A DNA stretch of 63,480 bases, taken from the NCBI GenBank assembly GCA_000437215.1, contig FR898648.1, positions 37,172-100,651 on the forward strand. Reading direction: 5' to 3'. Of the stretch, positions 44,234-53,480 are shown in pieces. Under the pieces are notes generated by a model that was not told the origin of the DNA, made no database searches, and saw nothing but the letters and a program-made list of their open reading frames with translations. Made by a program: the position numbers and the translations under genes. Within the stretch, counting starts at the first letter, position 1, and the number at the start of each line of letters is the position of its first letter. Source of the DNA: Clostridium sp. CAG:440 (GTDB lineage: Bacteria; Bacillota; Clostridia; TANB77; CAG-508).

Positions 44234-45598
44234 TTATTTTAGCTTTGATTCTATTAATTTTGCAATTTCTTCTGCCTTTTTTTGTATATATTTTTGATCT
44301 TCGCCCTCTATCATAACTCTTACTAATGGCTCTGTTCCAGAAGGTCTAATTAATACTCTTCCATTTCCAGCAAATTCTTTTTCAAGTTTTTCAATTGCAT
44401 TTTTTATTTCTTTATCATCTTTAAATCCATATTTTTTCTCTGAATTTACTTTTGCATTAACCAATACTTGTGGGTACAATTTTACCATTTGTGCCATTTG
44501 TGATGCCTTTTTATTTTCTTCTAAAATAGATTTTATAAGCATTAATGATGTTAATATTCCATCTCCTGTTGGATTGTAATCTAATAAAATAACATGACCA
44601 GATTGTTCTCCTCCTAAATTAAATCCATCTTTTATCATTTCTTCTAATACATATCTATCTCCAACTTTAGTTTGCAATAATTCAAGTCCATTGTCTCTTG
44701 CATACTTGTTTAGCCCAAGGTTACTCATAACAGTTGCTACAATAGTATCTTTGGCAAGTTTTCCTTTTTTTCTTAATGAACTAGAAATTATAGCCATAAT
44801 TTTGTCTCCATCTATTTCGTTACCATTTTCATCTACTGCTAAGCATCTATCTCCATCACCATCATATGCTACTCCCATGCTTAAGTTATTTTCTACAACA
44901 AACTTCTTTAGACCTTCTAAATGTGTTGAACCACAATTTTGGTTTATATTTATTCCATCTGGATTATTGTTTATTATTTTATATTTAATTCCTAATGATT
45001 TAAATACTTTTTCTGCAACTTTATATGTTGCACCATTTGCTGTGTCTAATCCTACTATAAAATCATCAGATACTAATTTTTCCATGTCGTCATCAAAATT
45101 TTTCCTAAAAAAGTAGACATATTCATCAATTAAGTCTAAGCAATATTCAGAAACTCCTATTTTGTCATTTACTGCTGTAAGTTCTTCTAATTTTCCAGAT
45201 TCCATTACTTCTTCTATTTCTTCTTCTAATGTGTCTGGAATTTTCATACCTTTATTACTAAAATATTTTATTCCATTAAATTCATAAGTATTATGTGATG
45301 CAGATATTACAACACTTGCATCTGCATTTAACTTTCTAGTTAAATATGCTACTGCTGGTGTTGGTATAACTCCTAATAATTTAACATTTGCTCCATAGCT
45401 TAAAAATCCTGCAACCATTGCACTTTCTATTAGTGTTCCAGATATTCTTGTATCTCTTCCAATTAAAATTGTTGGTGCATGGTCTGTATGCTTAGAAAGT
45501 ACATATGCTCCTGCTTTTGCAACTTTATACACCAATTCTGGTGATAGCTCTATGTTTGCTATTCTTCTTATTCCATCTGTTCCAAAGTATTTTCTCAT
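44234..45598 (-). CDS. glmM: Phosphoglucosamine mutase
   Basis: 454 aa. It converts glucosamine-6-phosphate to glucosamine-1-phosphate for UDP-GlcNAc. The start MRKYFGTDGIRRIAN is typical. The phosphoserine loop is V-V-I-S-A-S-H-N (Ser near residue 100), the metal loop D-G-D-G-D-R-C near 240, the sugar loop GGEQSGH near 325, and the phosphate loop R-P-S-G-T-E-P near 410. All catalytic elements are present. Confidence 0.97.
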   Translation of the reverse strand: MRKYFGTDGIRRIANIELSPELVYKVAKAGAYVLSKHTDHAPTILIGRDTRISGTLIESAMVAGFLSYGANVKLLGVIPTPAVAYLTRKLNADASVVISASHNTYEFNGIKYFSNKGMKIPDTLEEEIEEVMESGKLEELTAVNDKIGVSEYCLDLIDEYVYFFRKNFDDDMEKLVSDDFIVGLDTANGATYKVAEKVFKSLGIKYKIINNNPDGININQNCGSTHLEGLKKFVVENNLSMGVAYDGDGDRCLAVDENGNEIDGDKIMAIISSSLRKKGKLAKDTIVATVMSNLGLNKYARDNGLELLQTKVGDRYVLEEMIKDGFNLGGEQSGHVILLDYNPTGDGILTSLMLIKSILEENKKASQMAQMVKLYPQVLVNAKVNSEKKYGFKDDKEIKNAIEKLEKEFAGNGRVLIRPSGTEPLVRVMIEGEDQKYIQKKAEEIAKLIESKLK

Positions 45599-45699
45599 TG
45601 TTATTCCTTCTTTCTTATATTTGTTAATTTTTGTTTTAAATTAACTTTCATTATCAATTAATTTTCATTTTAATTAATAATAATTACTTTATTAACTAT

Positions 45700-46494
45700 T
45701 TATTTTAAAAAGTTAAGGTTAAAATTCATCATTAATTTTTCTTTAAAATTAAGCTTAAATTCAATTGGTGTTCTAATGTCTATTCTTTTATTTAATAATG
45801 CCAATTTTGGATTTATAGAAGTTAATTCTTCTAGCCTTTCTTTTCCTATTATGCTTTCTATTTCTTCTAAAATTTCTGGTATAAGTTTATATATTGTTTT
45901 TTCTCTATGCACATCTGTTCCTAAAAAATGTACTAAATTATTTTCAAACATTTTTCTTACTATCATTTGAGCTTTGTTTCCATATTGACCTATTATACTT
46001 CCATAATTTGCTTGGATTAATACTCCTTTTTCTACCAAATCATATAGTAATTCTGGTTCTTTTTGCACATACACATATCTTTCTGGATGTGCTAAAACTG
46101 GTACTATTTTATTTTGTTGCATTTCATATATTAAGTCATATAAATTTAATGGTTCTTCATTTTTTGGTAATTCAAATAATACATAACTTGTATTATTTAT
46201 TGTTGATGCTTTTTCATTTTCTAATAATTTTATTATGTTGTCTGTCATATATATTTCATTTGCTAAATATAATTTTGCTTTAATATTTTTTGTGGTTAAA
46301 TTTTTTGTTATTGCATCTAACCATACTCCTCTTTCTGCTACATCTGTTTCAAATACTGTTTCTTTGTAATGAGGTGTTAATACTATTTCGTCAAATCCTA
46401 CATTTTGTGCTTCTTTTATTAAATTAAATGTTTCGTCTATACTTCTTGATCCATCATCTATGTTTGGAAGTATGTGTGCATGAAAGTCTATCAT
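45700..46494 (-). CDS. CpsB/CapC-family tyrosine phosphatase (PHP fold)
   Basis: 264 aa. The PHP metal motif M-I-D-F-H-A-H-I-L-P-N-I-D-D-G-S-R-S opens the protein. E-I-V-L-T-P-H-Y is near residue 35, I-V-P-V-L-A-H-P-E-R-Y near 130, and F-L-G-T-D-V-H-R near 192. This is the manganese-dependent protein-tyrosine phosphatase class that dephosphorylates capsule kinases. No polysaccharide cluster is visible here, so the target is unknown. Confidence 0.9.
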   Translation of the reverse strand: MIDFHAHILPNIDDGSRSIDETFNLIKEAQNVGFDEIVLTPHYKETVFETDVAERGVWLDAITKNLTTKNIKAKLYLANEIYMTDNIIKLLENEKASTINNTSYVLFELPKNEEPLNLYDLIYEMQQNKIVPVLAHPERYVYVQKEPELLYDLVEKGVLIQANYGSIIGQYGNKAQMIVRKMFENNLVHFLGTDVHREKTIYKLIPEILEEIESIIGKERLEELTSINPKLALLNKRIDIRTPIEFKLNFKEKLMMNFNLNFLK

Positions 46495-46547
46495 TTGAAT
46501 CTTATCTCCTTTGTTACTTTGTTTATTACTGTATTTTTATTTTTATA

Positions 46548-48257
46548 TTACATTTTTTCTGGCATTTTTATTCCTAGAAGTTCTGCTCCTGTTTTTAAAA
46601 CTTTGTTAACACAATAGGTTAAGTATACTCTTGCATCTTGAACTTCACTTTCTTCACCAATTATTTTATTTTCGTTATAAAAACTACTAAATGCTTTTGA
46701 AAGTTCAATTAAATATTTTGCAAGTATTGAAACTTCTTCTTTTTTTGTTACTTGAATTAATATATTTTCAAAATCTGCTATTAATTTTATAATATTTTGA
46801 GAATACTCATCTTGTAAATTATTTACATTTATTTTACCTGCATCTGGTATATTGGCAACCTTTTTTAATACACTATTTGTTCTTACATATGTATATTGTA
46901 TATATGGTCCTGTTTCTCCTTGGAAATTAAGCATTTCGTTTATATCAAATATTTCATCTTTTACCCTATTTGTTGAAACATTATTAAAAATAATAGCTCC
47001 AATTCCAACTCTTTTTGCCACTTCTTCTTTGTCTTCTAGACTTGGATTTTTTTCTTCTATAATTTTTTTAGCTTCATTTATTGTTTCTTTAATTATATCT
47101 TCAACTTTTATAAAATTTCCTTTTCTAGTTGACATTTTACCACTTGGAAGTCTAATCATTCCATAAGAAACATGTTCTAAACCTTTTGTATATTTTTCAT
47201 CTAGACCTAATAATTTTGCAACTTCAAATATTTGCTTAAAATGTAAGTTTTGTTCGTAAGATGTAACATATATACTTTTATCATAATTATATGTCCTTGC
47301 TCTATATAAAATTGCTGCTAAATCTCTTGTTGCATAAATTGTAGATCCATTTGATTTGCATATTATACATGGTGTATCAATTCCTTCTTTGCTTAAATCT
47401 ATAACCATTGCACCTTCAGATTCTACTAATCTTCCTGTTTTACTTAATATATCAATTACTTCTGAAGTTTTGTCAGCATAAAAAGCCTCACCATTCCATG
47501 AGTCAAATTTGCTACCTAACATGTCATATATTTTTTGGAATTCTTTTATACTTAGGTCTCTAAACTTATTCCATAGCTTTGTGCAATATTCATCGCCATT
47601 TTCTAACAATTTAAAGTTTTCTCTACATTTATTTAAAACATCTTCATCCTCAGCACATAAGTTGTTTATTTTTAAATAAATTTCGGCTAATTTATCAATA
47701 GGATCTTTTGTTAAATCATACTCATCTCCCCATCTTTTATAACCTTCTATTAATTTACCAAACTGTGTTCCATAATCTCCTAAATGGTTTACTCCAATTA
47801 CTTTATAGCCTAAATGTTTATAAATATTATATAGAGCTCCACCTAATACTGTTGTTTTTAAGTGCCCTATGTGGAAAGGTTTTGCAATATTTGGAGAAGA
47901 ATAGTCTATAACTATTGTTTTGCCATTTCCAATATTGGAACTTCCTACTTTTTCTTTGCTAGATATTTCTTTTATGACTTCATTTGTTAATAAGTTTTTG
48001 TTTGCATAAAAATTTAAATACCCTCCTACAACTTCTACTTTTTCTATTATGTCTTTACTTATATTTATGTTGCTTGCTATTTCTTGTGCTATTTGTTGTG
48101 GGGCTTTTTTTAGCTCTTTTGCAAGCTTAAAGCATGGAAATGCATAGTCTCCATTTTTTGCTTCTTTTGGTTTTTCTATGTAGCTTTCTAATTCTTTACT
48201 GTTTAATTTGGTTGTTTTTTCAATTTCTTTTGCTATTTTTTCTTTTATATTTATCAT
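46548..48257 (-). CDS. argS: Arginyl-tRNA synthetase
   Basis: 569 aa, class I. The N-terminal Add-1 domain is followed by the HIGH-type motif S-S-P-N-I-A-K-P-F-H-I-G-H near residues 114-126, H-V-S-Y-G-M-I-R-L-P-S-G-K-M-S-T-R-K-G-N (KMSKS-type) near 365, and a DALR C-terminal anticodon-binding domain ending ELLGIKMPEKM. It is the enzyme that would charge any arginine tRNA able to read CGG. The sequence is ordinary for the family and carries no CGG codon. Confidence 0.97.
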   Translation of the reverse strand: MINIKEKIAKEIEKTTKLNSKELESYIEKPKEAKNGDYAFPCFKLAKELKKAPQQIAQEIASNINISKDIIEKVEVVGGYLNFYANKNLLTNEVIKEISSKEKVGSSNIGNGKTIVIDYSSPNIAKPFHIGHLKTTVLGGALYNIYKHLGYKVIGVNHLGDYGTQFGKLIEGYKRWGDEYDLTKDPIDKLAEIYLKINNLCAEDEDVLNKCRENFKLLENGDEYCTKLWNKFRDLSIKEFQKIYDMLGSKFDSWNGEAFYADKTSEVIDILSKTGRLVESEGAMVIDLSKEGIDTPCIICKSNGSTIYATRDLAAILYRARTYNYDKSIYVTSYEQNLHFKQIFEVAKLLGLDEKYTKGLEHVSYGMIRLPSGKMSTRKGNFIKVEDIIKETINEAKKIIEEKNPSLEDKEEVAKRVGIGAIIFNNVSTNRVKDEIFDINEMLNFQGETGPYIQYTYVRTNSVLKKVANIPDAGKINVNNLQDEYSQNIIKLIADFENILIQVTKKEEVSILAKYLIELSKAFSSFYNENKIIGEESEVQDARVYLTYCVNKVLKTGAELLGIKMPEKM

Positions 48258-48277
48258 AAAATCATTCCTTTTCTAGT

Positions 48278-50428
48278 TTATTGCCACGCGGTTGCCACGG
48301 TTCCGGGTTTAAATGGCAATAAAATGCCATTTAATCCTTTTGCTGTTAAGTTTATTCTTCCTTGATCATCAATGTCTGTTACTTTTACAGTTACTTTGTC
48401 TCCTACATGTAACACATCTTCTACATTTTTTATTCTTTCATTAGAGATTTTTGAAATATGTAATAATCCTTCTTTATCTCCAAATCCTAAGTCTATAAAT
48501 GCTCCAAATGCCATTATTTTAGTTACTGTTCCTAAATAAATTCCGCCTACTTCGACTTCTCTTACAATGTCTTCTATCATTTCTAATGCTTCGTTTGCTT
48601 TTTCACTGTCTTGTGAATAAATAAATACTTGTCCATCTTCTTCTATGTCAATTTTAACGCCTGTTTTGTCTATGATTTTGTTTATCATTTTTCCACCAGG
48701 TCCGATTACATCTTTTATTTTGTCTACTTTAATTGTTGTATTTACTATTTTTGGTGCATATTTAGAAATTTCTTCTCTTGGTTTTGATATAACTGGTAAC
48801 ATTACGTCATTTAAAATATGCATTCTTGCTTTTTCAGTTCTTTCAAATGCTTCTGCTATTATGTCATATGTTAATCCATCACATTTAATATCAACTTGAA
48901 TTGCTGTTATTCCTTTTTCTGTTCCTCCAACTTTAAAGTCCATATCTCCAAAGAAATCTTCTAACCCTTGTATGTCTAATAACATTATATAATCATTGTC
49001 ATCATTTGGGTTTGTAATTAATCCTGTAGATATTCCAGCTACTGGTCTTTTTATTGGAACTCCTGCATCCATTAATGCAAGTGTACTTCCACATATACTT
49101 GCTTGTGATGTTGATCCATTTGATGATAATACTTCAGATACAACTCTTATTGCATATGGGAATTCTTCCTTTGATGGTATTACTGGAACTAATGCTTTTT
49201 CAGCAAGTGCTCCATGTCCTATTTCTCTTCTTCCTGGTCCTCTTGATGGTCTAGCTTCCCCTACACTATAGCTTGGGAAGTTATAGTGATGTATATATCT
49301 TTTTGATTCTTCCATGTCTATTCCATCTAATTTTTGTTCTTCAGATACCATTCCTAAAGTTGCAATTGATAATACTTGTGTTTGTCCTCTTGTAAATAAA
49401 GCACTTCCATGTGTACGTGGTAATAATCCAACTTCACATGATAATGGTCTTATTTCATCTAAAGCTCTACCATCTACCCTTTTATGTTCATTAAATATTA
49501 ATTCTCTAACACATTGTTTTTCTACTTTGTATATTGCTTCTCCTATGTCTTGTTTATGAGCATCTTTTTCTTCTTCTCCAAATTTTAATGCATATTCGTT
49601 TGTAATTTTTTCTGTTAATTCATCTATATTTTTGTCTCTTATTGTTTTGTCAGCTTCTTGAACCTTTTCTTTCATTTCTTCTTTGAAATTGTCATTTACA
49701 AAGTTATATACATCATGGTCTACTTCAAATGATTTATATTCAAATTTTGGTTTTCCAATTTCAGCTTGTATACTTGATATAAATTTACATATTTTTTTAA
49801 TTTCTTCATGTGCTGTTTTTATTGCTTCTAACATAACATCATTTGGTACTTCATTTGCTCCAGCTTCTATCATTGTTATTTTTTCTTCTGTTGCTGCAAC
49901 TGTTAATGTTAAGTCTGAAACCTCCCTTTGTGCTTCTGTTGGATTTATAACAATTTGTCCATCAACTAACCCAACATTTACTGCTGCTGTAGGTCCTCCA
50001 AATGGAATATCAGAAATTGCAAGTGCTGCTGCTGCACCTATCATTGCAGCTACTTCTGGTGAATTGTCTTGTTCAACACAAAGTACAGTTCCTACAACAC
50101 ATACATCATTTCTAAAATCTTTTGGGAATAATGGTCTTAATGGTCTATCTATTGCTCTTGATGTTAATATTGCTTTATCACTTGGTTTACCTTCTCTTTT
50201 CATAAAGCTTCCTGGAATTTTTCCAACTGAATATAGTTTTTCTTCAAAATCCACTGATAATGGGAAGAAATCTATTCCTTCTCTTGGTTCTTTTGATGCA
50301 GTAACGTTTACAAGTACACAAGTGTCTCCATATCTAACCAATACACTTCCATTTGCAAGTCCTGCCATTTTTCCTGTTTCTATTACAAGTTTTCTACCTG
50401 CTAATTCTGTTTCATAAGTTTTAAACAT
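48278..50428 (-). CDS. pnp: Polynucleotide phosphorylase with repeat-derived C-terminal tail
   Basis: 716 aa, 3'-5' RNA phosphorolysis. Two RNase PH domains (start YETELAGRKLVIETGKMAGLANGS; SRGPGRREIGHGALAEKALVPV near 390; GDMDFKVGGTEKGITAIQ near 480) are followed by KH (DVIGPGGKMINKII near 565) and S1 (GTVTKIMAFGAFIDLGFGDKEGLLHIS near 630). After the usual end ...QGRINLTAKG, the tail reads L-L-P-F-K-P-G-T-V-A-T-A-W-Q. This is encoded by the palindromic repeat at 48280-48332, so an inserted repeat has replaced the natural stop. It is preceded by rpsO upstream, the conserved order. Confidence 0.96.
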   Translation of the reverse strand: MFKTYETELAGRKLVIETGKMAGLANGSVLVRYGDTCVLVNVTASKEPREGIDFFPLSVDFEEKLYSVGKIPGSFMKREGKPSDKAILTSRAIDRPLRPLFPKDFRNDVCVVGTVLCVEQDNSPEVAAMIGAAAALAISDIPFGGPTAAVNVGLVDGQIVINPTEAQREVSDLTLTVAATEEKITMIEAGANEVPNDVMLEAIKTAHEEIKKICKFISSIQAEIGKPKFEYKSFEVDHDVYNFVNDNFKEEMKEKVQEADKTIRDKNIDELTEKITNEYALKFGEEEKDAHKQDIGEAIYKVEKQCVRELIFNEHKRVDGRALDEIRPLSCEVGLLPRTHGSALFTRGQTQVLSIATLGMVSEEQKLDGIDMEESKRYIHHYNFPSYSVGEARPSRGPGRREIGHGALAEKALVPVIPSKEEFPYAIRVVSEVLSSNGSTSQASICGSTLALMDAGVPIKRPVAGISTGLITNPNDDNDYIMLLDIQGLEDFFGDMDFKVGGTEKGITAIQVDIKCDGLTYDIIAEAFERTEKARMHILNDVMLPVISKPREEISKYAPKIVNTTIKVDKIKDVIGPGGKMINKIIDKTGVKIDIEEDGQVFIYSQDSEKANEALEMIEDIVREVEVGGIYLGTVTKIMAFGAFIDLGFGDKEGLLHISKISNERIKNVEDVLHVGDKVTVKVTDIDDQGRINLTAKGLNGILLPFKPGTVATAWQ
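48280..48332. repeat. REP-like palindromic repeat, copy 2, inside the pnp 3' end
   Basis: ATTGCCA...GTTCCGGGTTTAAATGGCAAT matches 5145-5176, then an extra hairpin AAATGGCA-ATAAAA-TGCCATTT (48311-48332) follows. The pnp reading frame passes through it. Confidence 0.65.
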
Positions 50429-50581
50429 ATTTTTTATTGTATGATAAAATCATACGCTCCTTTCTACTTTTTTGCACCTTTATTATATAAGCTTAAATTT
50501 AGATTGTAACCTCTATAATACATTATTTTGTAGTGCATTATACAAGCTACTTACCTAAATATTTTAAGCTTATTGTTTTAC

Positions 50582-50618
50582 AAAAAGCCCTTGCTTTTTA
50601 TTTAGCATAGGGCCTTTT
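50582..50618 (-). terminator. Terminator after rpsO
   Basis: Stem AAAAAGCCC..GC / GC..GGGCCTTTT with an AT-rich loop, nine bases past the rpsO stop. Confidence 0.7.
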
Positions 50619-50626
50619 ATAAAAGA

Positions 50627-50890
50627 TTATTTTCTTAATCCTAATTTTTCAACTATATCTCTATATCTTTGTAAATCTTTTTTAGATAGATAGTTTAATA
50701 GGTTTCTTCTTTTTCCAACCATTTTTAAAAGACCTCTTCTTGAGTGGTTGTCTTTTTGATGGATTTTTAAATGTTCTGTTAATTCATTAATTCTTTCTGT
50801 TAAAAGAGCTATTTGAACTTCTGGAGAACCAGTGTCGTTTTCTTCTCTTTTATAAGTATTAATGATTTCTTGTTTTCTTTCCTTTGTCAT
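50627..50890 (-). CDS. rpsO: 30S ribosomal protein S15
   Basis: 87 aa. TGSPEVQIALLTERINELTEHLKIHQKDNHSRRGLLKMVGKRRNLLNYL is the conserved S15 core contacting 16S rRNA helices. It sits upstream of pnp, the classical order. The 230-base upstream region has no recognised leader, although autoregulation of S15 is common. The ATG follows ATAGGAGGTG. Confidence 0.98.
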   Translation of the reverse strand: MTKERKQEIINTYKREENDTGSPEVQIALLTERINELTEHLKIHQKDNHSRRGLLKMVGKRRNLLNYLSKKDLQRYRDIVEKLGLRK

Positions 50891-51062
50891 TTAATACTAC
50901 ACCTCCTATTTTTATTTATTTTCCTAAAACTGAGCTTAAGAATAGGTGCTAATCTTATAGCTAAGTAAAAGGTATTGCTTTTAAAGCATATTTATTTTAC
51001 TATATTTTTCCATAAAAAGCAAGCATTTTTAATTTTTTTATTAAATGATTGTGCTTAAATTT

Positions 51063-51095
51063 AAGAATACTTGTTATTCATTTTGGATATACTTA
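51063..51095 (+). promoter_or_regulatory. Possible forespore (sigma-G-type) promoter of sspH
   Basis: AGAATA (51064-51069) and GATATACTTA (about 51086-51095) are separated by about 17 bases. This resembles the sigma-G consensus and fits a SASP gene. Confidence 0.35.
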
Positions 51096-51127
51096 ATATA
51101 ACAATTATTTTTTAGGAGGTTTTTGTG

Positions 51128-51307
51128 ATGGAATTAAATCGTGTTAAATCAATTTTAAATAATGATGAAAAATTTGATATTTTTTATAATAGTAGACCTG
51201 TATGGATTCAAGGAATTAATACTTCAAGCAATATTGCTAAAGTAGGCTTTGTAGATACTTTTGAAGAAAAAGATGTAAGTATTTCTGATTTAAATGAAAA
51301 ATTATAA
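51128..51307 (+). CDS. sspH: Small acid-soluble spore protein, H type
   Basis: 59 aa from ATG 51128, eight bases after AGGAGG. The pattern M-E-L-N-R-V-K-S-I-L...Y-N-S-R-P-V-W-I-Q-G-I...A-K-V-G-F...V-S-I-S-D-L matches the SspH family (AKEI..S...V.V.Y.G.PV.IQ.VDE....ARV.......V.V..L). The protein is packed in the spore core; its exact role is not established. It has its own hairpin terminator. Confidence 0.85.
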   Translation: MELNRVKSILNNDEKFDIFYNSRPVWIQGINTSSNIAKVGFVDTFEEKDVSISDLNEKL

Positions 51308-51334
51308 TCATAACTTAAATACTATATATAATAA

Positions 51335-51363
51335 AAATGGGCACCATATACTGGTGCCTTTTT
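51335..51363 (+). terminator. Terminator after sspH
   Basis: Stem GGCACCA / TGGTGCC (51340-51346, 51352-51358) with loop TATAC and a following T run. Confidence 0.8.
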
Positions 51364-51370
51364 AGGAAAT

Positions 51371-51628
51371 TTAGAAATTTGACAAAAAGATATAATCTTT
51401 CTCTATTTCCAACTTAGCTAAATTTTCTTTAACATCTGCCGCACATTCTGGACAAACGCCACGATGAATGGTAAATATTTTCACCTTATAGTGATTAAGA
51501 TCTACCCTTACCTGCAAAACTGAGCTTCCATCATATTCTAACTGAAGAATTGTTGTGCCCGGTTCTGCTTGCCGTAAGTCATGTTTGGCATGTTTTACAA
51601 TACCCATACATCTTTCGTCTGTTTTCAT
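51371..51628 (-). CDS. Small cysteine-containing protein, unknown
   Basis: 85 aa. It contains G-V-C-P-E-C near residues 58-63 and a third Cys at residue 7, so it could bind a metal. The remainder is alpha/beta with V-Q-V-R-V-D-L-type strands. Codon and base composition are less AT-rich than in the neighbours, and it contains one in-frame CGG (51574-51572, in D-L-R-Q-A-E) that must be read without a shift. The start follows TAAGGAGG. It has its own promoter at 51673-51701. Confidence 0.6.
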   Translation of the reverse strand: MKTDERCMGIVKHAKHDLRQAEPGTTILQLEYDGSSVLQVRVDLNHYKVKIFTIHRGVCPECAADVKENLAKLEIEKDYIFLSNF

Positions 51629-51672
51629 AAAAATTCCTCCTTAAAGTCTTTGCCATAATTGCGAATGTTTTT

Positions 51673-51701
51673 ATTATATAATTTTTTCCATTATTTGTCA
51701 A
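51673..51701 (-). promoter_or_regulatory. Promoter of the 51371-51628 gene
   Basis: TTGACA (51701-51696), 17-bp spacer, TATAAT (51678-51673). Confidence 0.8.
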
Positions 51702-51719
51702 TTAAAATTCTATTTTTGA

Positions 51720-51911
51720 TTGTGTAGGTTTTTTATTTCATTTTCGCTTAAACCTGTATTTTAAGCTATTTTCTTTACTTTCATTACTGTTTCTAGTAAT
51801 TTTTTGTAACTTCCTATGATTTTCTCTTTTTTCCAATTTCTTTCGTTAGGATTTCTCCTTATTAAATTTTTACTATTTCTTTCTAATTTTTTTACAATTT
51901 TCAATTCACGA
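51720..51911 (-). pseudogene. ORF remnant downstream of the orphan variable repeat
   Basis: On the minus strand a frame starting after the orphan repeat reads S-R-E-L-K-I-V-K-K-L-E-R-N...R-N-P-N-E-R-N-W-K-K..., with one internal stop (K-I-A-stop-N-T-G-L-S-E-N-E-I-K). The same frame is lost by a one-base change at 53.5 kb. It is too short and degraded to name. An accessory gene remnant of the retroelement is only a guess. Confidence 0.25.
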
Positions 51912-52123
51912 CTTTAGAGTTCAGTCCTACTTTATATAAAGTGTGAACCTGCTGCCATCGTAGGAAAGGGTATCGGTAGGACAGTCGTAGCTGCGATAGC
52001 TTGGTGCAATGCTAGAATTGTAATAGCCTCCCCTGATAACTCGGTAAGAGGTATTGTTGGCCTCTTGTGTCCATTCAAGACTATTTCCTAATAAATCATA
52101 AATATTACTTAACTTATCTTTAC
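51881..52123 (-). repeat. Orphan variable-repeat cassette of a diversity-generating retroelement
   Basis: Homologous to 53540-53790, the last 68 codons plus 3' flank of the pilin-like gene. In the coding orientation it reads D-K-L-S-N-I-Y-D-L-L-G-N-S-L-E-W-T-Q-E...G-S-R-F-T-L-Y-I-K-stop. Homology begins abruptly at GTAAAGATAAG, and no gene body lies upstream. Differences from the gene copy are almost all at codon positions 1 and 2 of NNY codons. One three-codon length difference is present. It is a second diversified copy or a gene remnant, not a template repeat, because most variable positions are not adenine. Confidence 0.8.
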
Positions 52124-52285
52124 GCCCTGATGTTCAAGGCTTTTTAGTTTAGATTTTTTATTTATTTATATTTTTAAATTTTATTTAAATCTTTTTGTTC
52201 TTCACTCATTAATTTATATATATTCCTTTCTTATGCTAATCTTATTAATTTATGTGTATATGGGGGTTGTTCATTTTTTCCTCAT
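52124..52285. other. Region between the orphan repeat and galE
   Basis: 160 bases, strongly T-rich on the plus strand. No ORF or RNA was recognised. Confidence 0.4.
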
Positions 52286-53293
52286 TTATTTATCTCTATT
52301 TTCTATATAGCCCCAAGAGTCTTTACACATATCATCTAAGTTTTTTGTTGCTTGCCAGCCCAGTTCTTCTTTTGCTTTTTTAGGATCTGCATAGCATGTG
52401 GCAATGTCTCCAGGTCTTCTTGGTGTAATTTTGTATGGTACTTCTTTTCCGGTTGCATTTTCAAAGGCTTTTACCATGTCTAAAACGCTGTAACCTGTTC
52501 CTGTTCCTAAGTTATATATAAATAGTCCTTGTTTTTCTTTATCTAATTTTTCTAATGCACTTATATGTCCTTTTGCTAAGTCTACAACATGAATATAGTC
52601 TCTTACTCCTGTTCCATCATGTGTATTGTAATCATTTCCAAATACAGAAAGTTCCTTTAGCTCCCCATTTGCTACCCTAACAATATAAGGCATTAAATTG
52701 TTTGGTATTCCTTGTGGTTCTTCTCCAATAAGGCCACTTTCATGTGCCCCAACTGGGTTAAAATATCTTAATATACATATGTTCCATGTATTGTCTGATG
52801 CATATATGTCTTTTAATATTTGTTCAATAAACAACTTTGTTGTTCCATAAGGGTTTGTTGTCCCTCCTGTTTTACATTCTTCTGTAAGTGGTATTTTTTC
52901 TGGTTCTCCATATACTGTTGCTGAAGAACTAAATATAAATTTTTTTACATTGTATTTTCTCATTGTGTCTAGCAAAACTAAACATCCAGATATGTTATTT
53001 GTATAGTATTCTATAGGCTTTTTTACTGATTCTCCAACTGATTTATAGCCTGCAAAATTCATTACTGCTTCTATTTGGTTTTCTTCGAATACTTTTTCTA
53101 ATTTTTCTTTGTCTAAATAATTTATCTCATAAAATTTAAAATCTTTTCCTGTTATTTTTTTTATTTTATCTAACACTTCTGGCTTACTATTAGAAAAATT
53201 ATCAATAATTACTATTTCTTTTCCTTTATTTAATAATTCTACTGCTGTATGGCTTCCAATAAAGCCTGCACCACCTGTTACTAAAATTGCCAT
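52286..53293 (-). CDS. galE: UDP-glucose 4-epimerase
   Basis: 335 aa from ATG 53293, preceded by AAAGGAGAG. The Rossmann motif is L-V-T-G-G-A-G-F-I-G-S-H near residues 4-15, with the catalytic S-S-A-T-V-Y-G and Y-G-T-T-K in N-P-Y-G-T-T-K near 145-151, and the R-D-Y-I-H-V-V-D-L motif near 230. It is an extended short-chain dehydrogenase converting UDP-Glc and UDP-Gal. It separates the orphan variable repeat from the retroelement target gene. A promoter of type TTGACT-17-TAAAAT is at 53318-53346. Confidence 0.95.
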   Translation of the reverse strand: MAILVTGGAGFIGSHTAVELLNKGKEIVIIDNFSNSKPEVLDKIKKITGKDFKFYEINYLDKEKLEKVFEENQIEAVMNFAGYKSVGESVKKPIEYYTNNISGCLVLLDTMRKYNVKKFIFSSSATVYGEPEKIPLTEECKTGGTTNPYGTTKLFIEQILKDIYASDNTWNICILRYFNPVGAHESGLIGEEPQGIPNNLMPYIVRVANGELKELSVFGNDYNTHDGTGVRDYIHVVDLAKGHISALEKLDKEKQGLFIYNLGTGTGYSVLDMVKAFENATGKEVPYKITPRRPGDIATCYADPKKAKEELGWQATKNLDDMCKDSWGYIENRDK

Positions 53294-53317
53294 AAAAATC
53301 ACTCTCCTTTTTTTGTT

Positions 53318-53346
53318 ATTTTACACTTATGTTAAAATAAAGTCAA
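53318..53346 (-). promoter_or_regulatory. Promoter of galE
   Basis: TTGACT (53346-53341), 17-bp spacer, TAAAAT (53323-53318). Confidence 0.7.
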
Positions 53347-53480
53347 TGTTTTTAATTTTGTTGTACTATTTTTATTTTTATATGCTTTATATGCATTTAA
53401 ATTTATTTTTTTATACTAAATATTTTTTATTTACAAGCATTTTATATATTTTTTAGTATTTCTTTTATTCTATTATTTTG

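Noticed and set aside
51881..52123. Treating the orphan repeat as the template repeat of the retroelement
   Set aside because: Template positions should be adenine-rich AAY. Here the variable codons are TCT, TAC, ATC, ATT, GAT, CTT and so on, like a mutated copy. No reverse transcriptase is nearby.
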